Source of the DNA: Luteolibacter yonseiensis
GTDB lineage: Bacteria > Verrucomicrobiota > Verrucomicrobiia > Verrucomicrobiales > Akkermansiaceae
Reading direction: 5' to 3'
Length of the DNA: 64,000 nucleotides
NCBI RefSeq assembly: GCF_016595465.1
Contig: NZ_JAENIK010000012.1
Location: forward strand, 1,054,001-1,118,000
A model generated the notes under the pieces. It had not been told where the DNA came from. It saw nothing but the letters and a program-made list of their open reading frames with translations, and did not search any database. This document shows, piece by piece, positions 24,836-34,200 of the stretch. A program made the translations under genes and the position numbers. Positions within the stretch are counted from its first letter, which is position 1, and each line of letters begins with the position of its first letter.

Positions 24836-26707
24836 ATGCGTTTCCGTTTCCCGCTTCCACTAGATCCCTTCAGGCTTATCGCCGGAGCGTTCTCCCGATG
24901 GCATTGGGTGATGGCCGGGGTGTTGATCTTCGGAATTCTCGGAGTGTTTGCCGGAATCAAGCTGACACACCCCACCTACACGATCTCGGTTTCCCTGATC
25001 AAACGCCGCGTGCCGCAGACCGTGCAGAGTTCTGAAAACGGCCAGGCGTTCCGCCCCGTCGATCTCAACGACGCCACCCTGCTGGCCACCCTCCACGCGA
25101 ACGAACCTCTGGATCTCGCGGTGATCCGCGCGCGCAACGGCCTCGTTCCGGGAATGGCGAAAGAACACATCGAAACCAGCCAGTTGGAGGGTACCGATAT
25201 TTTCTACATCACCTATCACTCCCCGTTCAGCCCCCGCGACGCGCTGACGTTCAGCGGAATATGGGCGGAGGAGATCAATGCCTACACGAAGCGGCTGCAA
25301 CAGGCGGAGGCGCTTGAAGTCCGCGCCATTCTTCAGAAAGAGGTGAGGGCGCTTGAAAAACAAATCGAGGTCGCGACCCTGAACCTCTTGGAATATGCGC
25401 GGGAGAACAATTTCTTGGGTGGAAATTCGCAAGTGGCGGCGGAATTCGGCAAACTCTCGCAGATCGAACTCGAACTCGAAAACGCCCGGACCCTGGCCGG
25501 CTCCAAGGAAAGCCAGCTGGCCAATCTCAACGAACAGATCCGCCATCAAAGCCCGATCGAGTATCAGCTCAAGATTTCCAAGGACGAACTCGCCGCCCTG
25601 CGCGCCACCTACACGGATGCCAACCCGCTCGTGCAGGCCAAGCTCCAGAGTATCGAATATCTGGAAAGCCAGATCAAGCTGCTCAGCGAAAGCGCCAAGG
25701 GAGATCTCGGCTCCTACACCGGTACCCCTTTGGGAAACCAGATCTACCTCACCATCATCGGGCTCAAGAACGAACTGCTCGAATCGAAGAACAGGGTCGT
25801 GTCATTGGAAAAACTGCGGGCGGCCACCGCCAAGCGACTGAGCGAATTTCCCTCGATCACCAGCGGCTACAGCGCGCTTGAGAAAAAACGTGACGCCCAC
25901 ATCGAAGGACTCTCGCTGATGAGCAACCGCCTGAAGGAAGCGGAAATCTTCGCCACCGGCGCACCTGGATATTGGCAGGTTTTCCAAGCGCCCGACCCCC
26001 GGTCCATCCTGCAATCGTCGCTCGTCAAGCTGCCGCTCATGATGGGTGGCGCGGGCGGCGTCTTCGGTGCCGGACTCGTCGTTTTCATCACGCTCCTGAT
26101 CACCCACCGCACCCCCCGCCGGTCGATCATCGAATGCTGCGCGGCCACACGGGCTCCGCTCATCGCCAGCCTTCCCACCTCTCCTGAAGAAGATGCCCGG
26201 GAAGCGGTCGAACAGTTCTGGATCACCCACCTGGCTCCCCGCCTGCATGAACACGATCCCCTGCTGTTCTGGACCGCGGCGCTGAATCCCGAGGATGAGC
26301 GGCGGCTCTGGACATTGCTGGCATCCGAAATTCAAAAAGACACCGGCAAACCCGCCAGGATTCTGGATCTCACGCCTGACACGCTTTGGGACGGCAACGC
26401 CGCATCCGCGGACATTGAGTGGTCCCGGCTCGCCGACCATCCCACCCGGGAATCGCTGCCAAATCTGGTACGGGCCGCCTCGCTGCCCCACGGAGAGGAG
26501 CGCGTTCTTCTTTCCCAAGTCAGGCACTGGATCGCCGTGGTCGAGGGACAAAAAGACTCGCTCGCCGTTGCAACCAAGCAACGTCCGATCACCGAAGCCT
26601 ATCTGCCTCCGTGCGAAGGAACCCTCGCATGGATCGAACGCCCGAAAGGCAAGATCCGCCAGTCCGGCGACGCCGTTTCCCTTCTTCTCGCCAAACGTTT
26701 CTCGTGA
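24836..26707 (+). CDS. Wzz-like polysaccharide co-polymerase with degenerate kinase-like tail
   Basis: 623 residues. Two membrane helices (residues about 20-42 and 400-425) flank a large periplasmic domain with a long coiled coil (heptad-rich stretch around 150-370), the layout of Wzz/BY-kinase polysaccharide co-polymerases that set chain length and dock to Wza-like exporters. After the second helix come about 190 cytoplasmic residues arranged like a bacterial tyrosine kinase (F-W-T-A-A-L-N-P-E-D-E-R-R ... A-R-I-L-D-L-T-P-D), but the Walker A lysine motif is missing and no tyrosine-rich tail exists. The tail is thus probably a pseudo-kinase. The ATG at 24836 is chosen because M-R-F-R-F-P-L-P-L-D-P-F leads straight into the first helix; an ATG at 24710 is possible. 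Confidence 0.85.
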   Translation: MRFRFPLPLDPFRLIAGAFSRWHWVMAGVLIFGILGVFAGIKLTHPTYTISVSLIKRRVPQTVQSSENGQAFRPVDLNDATLLATLHANEPLDLAVIRARNGLVPGMAKEHIETSQLEGTDIFYITYHSPFSPRDALTFSGIWAEEINAYTKRLQQAEALEVRAILQKEVRALEKQIEVATLNLLEYARENNFLGGNSQVAAEFGKLSQIELELENARTLAGSKESQLANLNEQIRHQSPIEYQLKISKDELAALRATYTDANPLVQAKLQSIEYLESQIKLLSESAKGDLGSYTGTPLGNQIYLTIIGLKNELLESKNRVVSLEKLRAATAKRLSEFPSITSGYSALEKKRDAHIEGLSLMSNRLKEAEIFATGAPGYWQVFQAPDPRSILQSSLVKLPLMMGGAGGVFGAGLVVFITLLITHRTPRRSIIECCAATRAPLIASLPTSPEEDAREAVEQFWITHLAPRLHEHDPLLFWTAALNPEDERRLWTLLASEIQKDTGKPARILDLTPDTLWDGNAASADIEWSRLADHPTRESLPNLVRAASLPHGEERVLLSQVRHWIAVVEGQKDSLAVATKQRPITEAYLPPCEGTLAWIERPKGKIRQSGDAVSLLLAKRFS

Positions 26708-26718
26708 ATCCTTCCGTC

Positions 26719-27756
26719 ATGAAACGCGTGTTTTCAGTCGCCCTGCTCCATCTCATGTCCTTGGGCGTGACGATGGGAGGAGATACGGGATCGCCCGAGC
26801 CCTCCGCTCCCCCTTCCGCTCCCGAGGCACCCGCAGGGAAAGGCAACGCTCCCGGAAACATGGCGAAACTCTCTCCCATTTCATGGCGGACCCGCTACGA
26901 ACTCGGGCCGGGAGATGTGATCAATTTCGCGCTTTTCGGCCGTCCGGAACTGGATCGCCCTGGCTTCCGGATCGCACCGGATGGCACGATCAGCTTCCTG
27001 CAGGCACAGAACATCAAGGTCGCCGGCCTCACCATCGACGAAGCCCGCCTCGCCATCGAGCAGGGACTCACATCGAACTTCCGCTCTCCCCGGGTGATCA
27101 TCACCCCGCAGGAAATCGCCTCCAAGCGCTTCACCATCATGGGCAAGGTCCTCGACCGGGGGATCGTCACCTTGGAACGCCCGATCACCCTGGTGGAAGC
27201 CATCGCGAACGCCGGCGGCATCGAAACCGGACTGTACGAGCAAAACACCGTGGAACTCGCGGACCTGGACCGCTCGTTCGTTTCGAGGAACGGCCAGCAG
27301 TTGAAGATCAATTTCAAGCAGTTGCTCAGGGATGGGGACATGAGCCAGAACGTGGAGATCGAGCCGAACGACTTCATCTACCTCGCCTCCACCATTTCCA
27401 ACAGCTATTACGTGCTGGGGGCCGTTGGAAACCCCGGCGTCCAGGGGCTCACCGCGGACGCCTCCGTGGTATCCGCCGTCTCCCGCCGCAGTGGCTTCAC
27501 CGACCGGGCCTGGACGGACAGGGTTCTGGTCGTCAGGGGCAGTTTCAGCCAACCACAGACCTTCGTCGTCAGTGTGAAGGACATTCTCGCGGCGAAGATT
27601 CCCGACTTCAAGCTGCAGCCCAAGGACATCGTCTATGTCGCCGACCGCCCGTGGGCCACGGCGGAGGACATCATGAAACTCGCTTTCGCCGCGTTCGTAT
27701 CGAGTGCTACGACCAACTGGGTCGATCTCAACGTGGACCCGATCATCAAAAATTAG
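26719..27756 (+). CDS. Wza-like polysaccharide export protein
   Basis: 345 residues with an N-terminal signal peptide (M-K-R-V-F-S-V-A-L-L, cleavage near residue 20) followed by a proline-rich linker. The poly-export domain begins Y-E-L-G-P-G-D-V-I-N-F-A-L-F-G (residues about 56-70) and continues I-A-P-D-G-T-I-S-F-L, with one or two SLBB repeats after it (F-T-I-M-G-K-V-L-D-R-G and Y-V-L-G-A-V-G-N-P-G-V). Such proteins form the periplasmic/outer-membrane channel for polysaccharide. There is no lipobox, unlike the second copy immediately downstream. It starts 11 bases after the Wzz-like gene, so the two are co-transcribed. Confidence 0.9.
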   Translation: MKRVFSVALLHLMSLGVTMGGDTGSPEPSAPPSAPEAPAGKGNAPGNMAKLSPISWRTRYELGPGDVINFALFGRPELDRPGFRIAPDGTISFLQAQNIKVAGLTIDEARLAIEQGLTSNFRSPRVIITPQEIASKRFTIMGKVLDRGIVTLERPITLVEAIANAGGIETGLYEQNTVELADLDRSFVSRNGQQLKINFKQLLRDGDMSQNVEIEPNDFIYLASTISNSYYVLGAVGNPGVQGLTADASVVSAVSRRSGFTDRAWTDRVLVVRGSFSQPQTFVVSVKDILAAKIPDFKLQPKDIVYVADRPWATAEDIMKLAFAAFVSSATTNWVDLNVDPIIKN

Positions 27757-27757
27757 A

Positions 27758-28843
27758 ATGGCCCGTCTCCTCACGCCTCTGCTCGTTCTCGCATGGACGC
27801 TCCTTATGGGAGCTTCCTGCACGCAGACCATTCCGAAATCCCAGTTTGATGCCCGCGCGCAGGACAAGACGGTCAGAAACCTGCAGTTCACCAACGTGAA
27901 GGTGAAGCGCACGGTCGATCCAAAACTGCTGATCCCGCCGGATGAACCCTATCTTCTGGGCCCCAGTGATGTGTTGGAAATCGAGATCGCGGAAGTCACG
28001 GGCACTCTCGCCCGCACCTTCGTCATGCCGGACGGCATGGTTTACTACAACCTCGCCGGAGGCGTCCGCGCCGAAGGTCTGACCCAGACGCAGTTCGCCG
28101 AAAAACTCCGCGAGGCGCTCAAGAAGGACTACACCAATCCGGTTGTGAACGTCAGTCTCGTGGAGGTCCGTTCACGGCGCTACTGGATTCTCGGCCGCGT
28201 TTTCAAGCCGGGCCTTTATCCGCTCCGCCAGCCCACAACATTGCTGGAGGCCATTTCCGGTTCCGGCGGACTCTTCACCGCCCGACTCACCGGCACGACC
28301 CAGGAGCTGGCGGACTTGTCGAACAGCGTGGTCATCCGGGACGGTGACATCCTGCCGGTCAACTTCGACAAACTCGTTCGTGAGGGCGACACCTCGCAGA
28401 ACATCTATCTCCGGCACAACGACTACATCTATCTGCCATCCGCCACGGGCTCCACCGTTCTGTTGCTCGGTGCCGTGGCCGCACCACAGGCGGTCGGCTA
28501 CATGGACTCGCTCACCTTGGTGGATTGTATCGCCCAAGGCAAGGGACCGGCCCGTGACGCCTATCTGGACCAGGTCGTCATCGTGCGCGGCACGCTGGAC
28601 AATCCCAGCGCGTCGATCGTGAACCTCAGGGCCATTCTCACCGGTAAGGAGACCGATGTCCTGCTCCAGCCGGGCGACACCGTATGGATTCCGAAACGGC
28701 CTCTCGGCCTGTTGGAAACCACGGTGAAGCTCATCTTCTCCGACGCCGCGCGCACAATCACCGCAGGAGAAGGTGCCCGCGCTGTCGGCAGCGACCGGAA
28801 CCCGGCCATCACCCTTCCCCTGACGCAGCCGCCACAACCGTGA
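27758..28843 (+). CDS. Wza-like polysaccharide export protein, probable lipoprotein
   Basis: 361 residues. The signal peptide M-A-R-L-L-T-P-L-L-V-L-A-W-T-L-L-M-G-A-S-C ends in a possible, imperfect lipobox (G-A-S-C), so it may be an outer-membrane lipoprotein. The poly-export domain starts Y-L-L-G-P-S-D-V-L-E-I-E-I-A and continues V-M-P-D-G-M-V-Y-Y-N-L. SLBB repeats follow (Y-W-I-L-G-R-V-F-K-P-G; V-L-L-L-G-A-V-A-A-P-Q). It is clearly paralogous to the preceding protein (same domain order, shared phrases such as D-T-S-Q-N versus D-M-S-Q-N). It starts one base after that gene's stop codon and ends the rightward EPS operon, facing a convergent leftward pair. Confidence 0.9.
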   Translation: MARLLTPLLVLAWTLLMGASCTQTIPKSQFDARAQDKTVRNLQFTNVKVKRTVDPKLLIPPDEPYLLGPSDVLEIEIAEVTGTLARTFVMPDGMVYYNLAGGVRAEGLTQTQFAEKLREALKKDYTNPVVNVSLVEVRSRRYWILGRVFKPGLYPLRQPTTLLEAISGSGGLFTARLTGTTQELADLSNSVVIRDGDILPVNFDKLVREGDTSQNIYLRHNDYIYLPSATGSTVLLLGAVAAPQAVGYMDSLTLVDCIAQGKGPARDAYLDQVVIVRGTLDNPSASIVNLRAILTGKETDVLLQPGDTVWIPKRPLGLLETTVKLIFSDAARTITAGEGARAVGSDRNPAITLPLTQPPQP

Positions 28844-28927
28844 CCGGCATGATGCGGTGACCGGATTCAGGAATGCCGCTCCGAAAACGATACATCACGG
28901 TTTGAACCGCTCCGCGTCCGTTCCGGA

Positions 28928-29716
28928 TCACCTTCCCCGGCGCACATCCCACCACGCCCGCAGCCGTTCGCCGTGGAGTGAACGGGCCTCCTTGTCACCT
29001 GAAAGAACTGCCTTGATGAGGTTCTGGAACGTGCAGCGCGCGCCTAGCCAGGCGGGACGCAGTCCATTCCTGCGGGCGATCAGAAACGCGCTGCGGGCAA
29101 GCTCGTGATGCCGGTCGTTGCTGGAACGGAGATAGTCGAAAGGGAAATCCATTCTTCCGCACAGGTGACCCAGGCGCAGTTGGCTGATGGCCCACGCATA
29201 ATCTTCGGATCCCTCCATCGTCTCGTCAAACGGGGTCGCCTGCCAGAAGGAGTGACGCAGCATTCCCATGCTGTTGGAATAGATGGATCCAACCTTCAGC
29301 CCCTTCGCCCGCATCTCGTCCCACGAAATCGCATCGCTGTAGTAAGGATCGTCATCCCATTTGGCGCTCACACAGGCCATGGCCGGATTGGCCATCACCG
29401 CGACCATCCTTTCAATCGTATCCGGCGACAGCAGGACCGTGTGCGAGCTGAGGACGACAACCAGCTCCGAACGGCAGTACCCGAGGCCGAAATTCAGGAC
29501 CTTGGGGTGACTGTATGGCGCATCCCAGGAAACCACCGTTCCTCCCGCCCGGCGGATGATTTCCGCCGAACCATCGGTGGAACCTGTGTCGACTCCGATG
29601 ATGTTGGTGGGTGGATACGTCTGGTTTTCAAGATGTTCAATCACCCGTGGAAGCGTTGCCGCGGAGTTTTTAAACCGGATCAGGATGTCAACCGTTGCCG
29701 TGTGGTTCTCGCTCAT
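28928..29716 (-). CDS. Glycosyltransferase, GT2 family
   Basis: 262 residues. A GT-A family 2 enzyme: V-D-I-L-I-R-F-K-N-S at the N-terminus, G-V-D-T-G-S-T-D-G-S-A-E-I-I for nucleotide binding, V-V-L-S-S-H-T-V-L-L in the place of the D-x-D motif (here S-S-H, a noteworthy substitution), and M-E-G-S-E-D-Y-A-W-A as the E-D-x-x-W catalytic-base region. No membrane segments. The start at 29716 (M-S-E-N-H-T-A) is preferred to longer in-frame starts that would run into the ligase gene. It lies 11 bases after the O-antigen-ligase-like gene and forms a two-gene leftward unit with it. Confidence 0.88.
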   Translation of the reverse strand: MSENHTATVDILIRFKNSAATLPRVIEHLENQTYPPTNIIGVDTGSTDGSAEIIRRAGGTVVSWDAPYSHPKVLNFGLGYCRSELVVVLSSHTVLLSPDTIERMVAVMANPAMACVSAKWDDDPYYSDAISWDEMRAKGLKVGSIYSNSMGMLRHSFWQATPFDETMEGSEDYAWAISQLRLGHLCGRMDFPFDYLRSSNDRHHELARSAFLIARRNGLRPAWLGARCTFQNLIKAVLSGDKEARSLHGERLRAWWDVRRGR

Positions 29717-29727
29717 GGGAAAATTGA

Positions 29728-31119
29728 CTAACTGTTCTGCAATGCCTTCGCTCTGGCTTTTTCGCGTCTCCGCCACCATTCGGCGCGGGAAAGAATGCCA
29801 CAGAACATGATCCAGGTGGTGAGATTTTTCGTTTGGGTCAGCACCCGTTCGACCTGTCCGTGGAAATAGGTGATCGTGAGCGCCACCAGCATGCCGAAGA
29901 AGAACAGCCCGAGCGGGGTCCTCCAGAAACAAATCGTGGCCCGTAGTCCGTGCCACAGGGTCACCAGGATGAATATCATGAAAGCGGAGAAACCCAGCAG
30001 GCCGGTTTCCGCGAGAAGGAGCCAGTAAAGGCTTTCGGTAAGCGGATTCCTCATGAAATTTTTCGTATAGATCGAGCGCCCCCGTTCACGCTCCCATTGC
30101 TCGAGAATCTCCGAATATTTCACGCCGAGCGGCCGGCTGTTCGCCAGGCCGAAGTTGTTCCAGCCGACTCCCACCAGCGGCCGGTCCCGGAGCAGCGCCG
30201 CGGACTGTTCGTTGAGGGCCCAGCGGAGGTCGTTCTGCGGCGAGCTGTCCACTCCCATCCGCGCCATGAAGGTGTCCGCGGCGATCGCCATCACCACCAT
30301 CCCCCCGAGCGCGCCAATGATACTGAGCGTCACCCTCCGTCCCGTGATTCCCTGCACGAACGAGCCGAGCATCACGATCACCGAACCGATCGCGAACGCG
30401 GCCAACGAGGCACGCGACACGGACAACACCACCACCAGTCCGGCCGAGGCGAACGCACAAAAACAGAGCACCACGTCACGCATGGAGGTCTCCTTCGAAA
30501 TGGCCAGGCCGAGGATGGGGAACGCCAGCATGTAGGACCACATGGACATCGGATTCTGGTGCTCGAACCAGCCCATCACCCGGAATCCTCCGAGGACGTA
30601 ACGGTTCCACAGGCACACCAGCATTTGAAGAATGAGGGCGATGGCAAAGCCCCTCATCACGGCCTTGACGTCACGTTCGTCATGAATGGCCGCGAACACA
30701 CCGAGGAAAACGAACGCCATCTTCGCGAACTTGAAGGCCGGCATCGCCGCATACAGGGGATTCATCGCGTTGGGAATCGACATCATGCACACCGCCACCC
30801 AGAGCCCCCAAGCCCACATGGCTGGCGGCAGGAACGTGAAATCCTTGCGTTTTTCAAGCAGCGCTCCCAATGCCAGACCGATGCCGATCGCTTCGATGAA
30901 ATTGAACTCAAATCCTCTGGCATGTCCCCGGTAGCTGTCGATGGAATACAACATCAGCGTGAAGTCCGATGGCGGGCGAACCAGCCACCATGCCATGAAA
31001 CCAAGGGTGACCCTTCTGGCAAAGTCCTTGCCGTTGAGATACATACCCAACAGGGGGCCCAGCCCGAGATAAACGAAGGCGATTACCAACACCTTGATGA
31101 TCGTCTTCAAGACATCCAT
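29728..31119 (-). CDS. O-antigen ligase / Wzy-type polymerase family membrane protein
   Basis: 463 residues with about 10-12 hydrophobic segments and one larger extracytoplasmic loop (residues about 300-385) containing R-D-R-P-L-V-G-V-G-W-N-N-F-G, the P-x-x-G-x-G-x-x-F signature of the Wzy_C/O-antigen ligase family. These inner-membrane enzymes polymerise or transfer undecaprenyl-linked glycans on the outer face. As the only member of this family in the locus, it is the candidate EPS polymerase. The ATG at 31119 (M-D-V-L-K-T-I-I-K-V-L) leads into the first helix; an upstream start at 31224 would add a tail lacking any membrane logic. It is divergent from the hybrid kinase gene. Confidence 0.87.
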   Translation of the reverse strand: MDVLKTIIKVLVIAFVYLGLGPLLGMYLNGKDFARRVTLGFMAWWLVRPPSDFTLMLYSIDSYRGHARGFEFNFIEAIGIGLALGALLEKRKDFTFLPPAMWAWGLWVAVCMMSIPNAMNPLYAAMPAFKFAKMAFVFLGVFAAIHDERDVKAVMRGFAIALILQMLVCLWNRYVLGGFRVMGWFEHQNPMSMWSYMLAFPILGLAISKETSMRDVVLCFCAFASAGLVVVLSVSRASLAAFAIGSVIVMLGSFVQGITGRRVTLSIIGALGGMVVMAIAADTFMARMGVDSSPQNDLRWALNEQSAALLRDRPLVGVGWNNFGLANSRPLGVKYSEILEQWERERGRSIYTKNFMRNPLTESLYWLLLAETGLLGFSAFMIFILVTLWHGLRATICFWRTPLGLFFFGMLVALTITYFHGQVERVLTQTKNLTTWIMFCGILSRAEWWRRREKARAKALQNS

Positions 31120-31259
31120 ATTCCTGTGGGAAATTCCAACAGTTGTGGTGGCGGCTGGCGAGCTGATATGGTAGGTATTTTGATTTATCCAGCGGCCGCA
31201 CTTGCTTAACGTGGCGGCGATCATCTAAGTTCCCTTAACTAGGAGACACGCTCTTTCCC
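31120..31259. promoter_or_regulatory. Divergent promoter region, EPS polymerase / hybrid kinase
   Basis: The 140 bases between the leftward polymerase and the rightward hybrid kinase must carry promoters for both. An AGGAGA Shine-Dalgarno-like stretch lies at 31241-31246, 14 bases before the kinase ATG and so a little far. AT-richer patches occur at 31165-31190. No operator was identified. Confidence 0.45.
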
Positions 31260-34200
31260 ATGGATTACCCGATTTTCCTTACCGGACTCTTTTTGCTGAT
31301 TTCAGCCTTGGGAAGCCTCTTTCACTTCCAAAAAGACCGCCTTCCCACGCGTTGGCCACTGTTCGCCGTGGCACTGGCCACCTTGGGCCTGAAACTCTGG
31401 CTGCCCATCCTGGCCTTTGCGTTCGCCCCGGGAGACTGGGTGACCCTTGCCGACACGCTGCTCGGCACCGTCTACGCCACGGCGCTTCTTGGTTTCACCC
31501 TTTCGCCCCTGGTCGGCCAGAAAACATCGGTTTTTGTCGCGAAGTTCGCCGCGATGATCGCGATGTTCGCACACCTGTTCATCGTCGGAGCGAAAGGCCC
31601 CCCGTCCCTCCTGGTCGTCGTCCCCCTCATTGCCGTCAGCTTCGCCGGAGGATGGAAATCCGCCACAAGTGGAAACAAGCTTTCACAATCCAAACGGATC
31701 CTCCCGCCGTGGGTGGCGGCGGTCCTGCTCTCCGCCGTGGCCGCTGTCGCCATGATCCCGGATGCCGTGCAAACCACGTTCGACATCGAGGGACGGCATT
31801 TTTCCAATGACCGGATCATGGTGCTTTCCGCCCTGGCGGCGGGGACGATTTGCAGCATCGCCTTGTGCGTCACCCTCTGGCGGATCATCTACCAGGACAA
31901 CCGCCGCCAACTGTCCCGAAGCATGCTCCGCCGCAGGCGGATCAGCACCACCGCGATCCTCCTGGCCGCCGCGTTCACCGCGGTCAACGGCGCATGGCTT
32001 GCCCACTGGCTGGGAAACCAGGTCAGCAACGAACAAACCTCGACGCTGCTCAGCGCCTTGCGGCTGGGCGCGAACCATATCGATCCCGTACGAATCCAAA
32101 GCCTGAAGGGAACCAAGGATGAAATCCAAACCAAGGACTATGCCGCCATGCGGTCCACCCTGCTGGAGGTCCGCGAAGCGCTGCCGCAGAACCGCTTCAC
32201 CTACATCATCGGCAAACGGAATGGAAAAACGGTTTTCCTGGTGGACGCGGCCGACCCCGGCAACTCGGCGGACTTCTCCCCTCCCGGACAAGTGGTGGAG
32301 GGAGATGTGTCGAAGTGGGATCCAGCCTTCAAGGGACGGTCGATTTTCATCGGCCCTTACAAGGATGCGTGGGGAGTCTGGTTCACCGCGGTGGCCCCCA
32401 TCTTCGATGCCCGAGGAAGACCGGTGGCTCTCCTGAACGTGGACTATGACGCATCGCTGTGGCTCCAGCCCATGGCGGGCCGGCGGATCGCCGCCATGGG
32501 GGTGACATTGTCGGTCGCCGCCCTGCTCGTCGTGCTTTTCGCCTTCCATCTGATTTCCATCGAGACGGCCCGGCGTGTGGAAAGTTTGTCCGAACGCTTG
32601 TCCGATGCCATGACCGCGGCCGAATTCGACACTTGGGAATACTTCCCGAAAAGTTTCCAGCTCAACGTCGGCGAACGCATTTCCTCCACCTTGGGCCTGA
32701 GCGGCTCAAGCCTCCCGCTCCGGACCCTCTGGCGCCACACCCATCCTGAGGATCGCAGGCAGCTTTTCGATCTGGCCCGTGAAAGGGAATCATCGGAGGC
32801 GGAAGTCCGGTTCAAGGATACGACGGGCCGCTGGCTGTGGTTCATGCTGCGCGGCCGTGTGGTCCAGAGCCACCCTGACGATCCGCTGCGGCTGGTGGGC
32901 ACGATCCTCAATATCGACGATCGACAACGTTCCCGACTGGAAATCGACAGGCAACGCCGGTTCGCCCAGCAGGTGATGAACTCGGTCCCGAACGGCCTCG
33001 CGGTCATCACCGCGGACGGCGTCGTCTCTTATGCGAATCCGGCCTTCGCCCGTCTCGTCCGCAGCGGACCAAGGCCGCTGGAAGGAGTTCCCCTCGCTTC
33101 ATTGGTCGAAAACGCGACCCTCTCCCCCACCTCCGGCGGCGCGTTTGAAGCGATGCTCAACTGTTTCGAGGGGAATCCCGTTCCGGTGCAGGTATATCAG
33201 GCACCGCTGGACGACGCCCGGCGGAATGACGGCTCCATTCTCGCGATCGTCGATCTATCTTCAGCCAAGGAAGCCGAGCGCGACCTCCTCCGAAGCCGTG
33301 CAGAGGCCAAACGCCTGGCACTCGTCGCCAAACGCACGGACAACGCGGTGGTCATCACCGATGCCACCGGACATATCGAGTGGGTGAACGAAGGTTTCAC
33401 CAAAATCAGCGGCTATACCCGCGACGAGGTGATTGGAAAAATCCCCGGCGCTTTTCTGCAACATGCCGATGAAAATCCCCCCGCGAAGGCCTACATGAGC
33501 GAGTGCGTGAAGGCGGGAAAGGGGTTTGAAACCGAGATACTCAACTACCACAAGTCCGGCCGCGCCTACATCGTCCATATCGAGTGCCAGCCGCTGGTGG
33601 ACAGCAAGGGGATTCTCACAGGCTTCATGGCCATCCAGCGGGACATCACCCACACACGCCGAACCAGCCACCTGCTGGAGGCCGTGTCTTCCATCAGCAC
33701 CACCCTGCTTTCCGAACGGATCGGATCCTCGGTCTGGAGCACGATTTTGAAAGCGTTGGGCACGGCGGCGAATGTCGACAACTGCCGCCTGATGAAATGC
33801 CACCCGTTTTCCGGCAGCGATCTTCTTCATGTCAGCGAGATCGCCTCATGGAGCGCCCCGGGATTGCCGGAAAACTCCGGCCCGGCACTGGTGGACCGGC
33901 CTTTCGAAAAATCCCCATATGACCGCTGGTATCGTGAGCTGGGCGCGGGCAGGGAAATCCATGGCCTTGTCAGCACCTTCCCCGAAGGGGAACGCCCGGG
34001 GTTGGAAGCCAGGAAAATCATTTCCATCATTGTCGTCCCGATCATGGTGGCGGAAAAACTGTGGGGATTCCTCGGTCTGGAGGCATGCAACGAAGAACGG
34101 GTCTGGGAAGATTGGGAAATCTCCCTACTGCGGTCCGCGGCGGCGAACATCGGACTGCGCCAGGTCGCCCAAAACGAGTCGGACGCCCTGGTGCTCGCAC

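Noticed and set aside
26295..27899. 534-codon plus-strand frame overlapping the Wzz and first Wza genes
   Set aside because: Low-complexity R/P/H-rich translation in the wrong frame of two well-supported genes.
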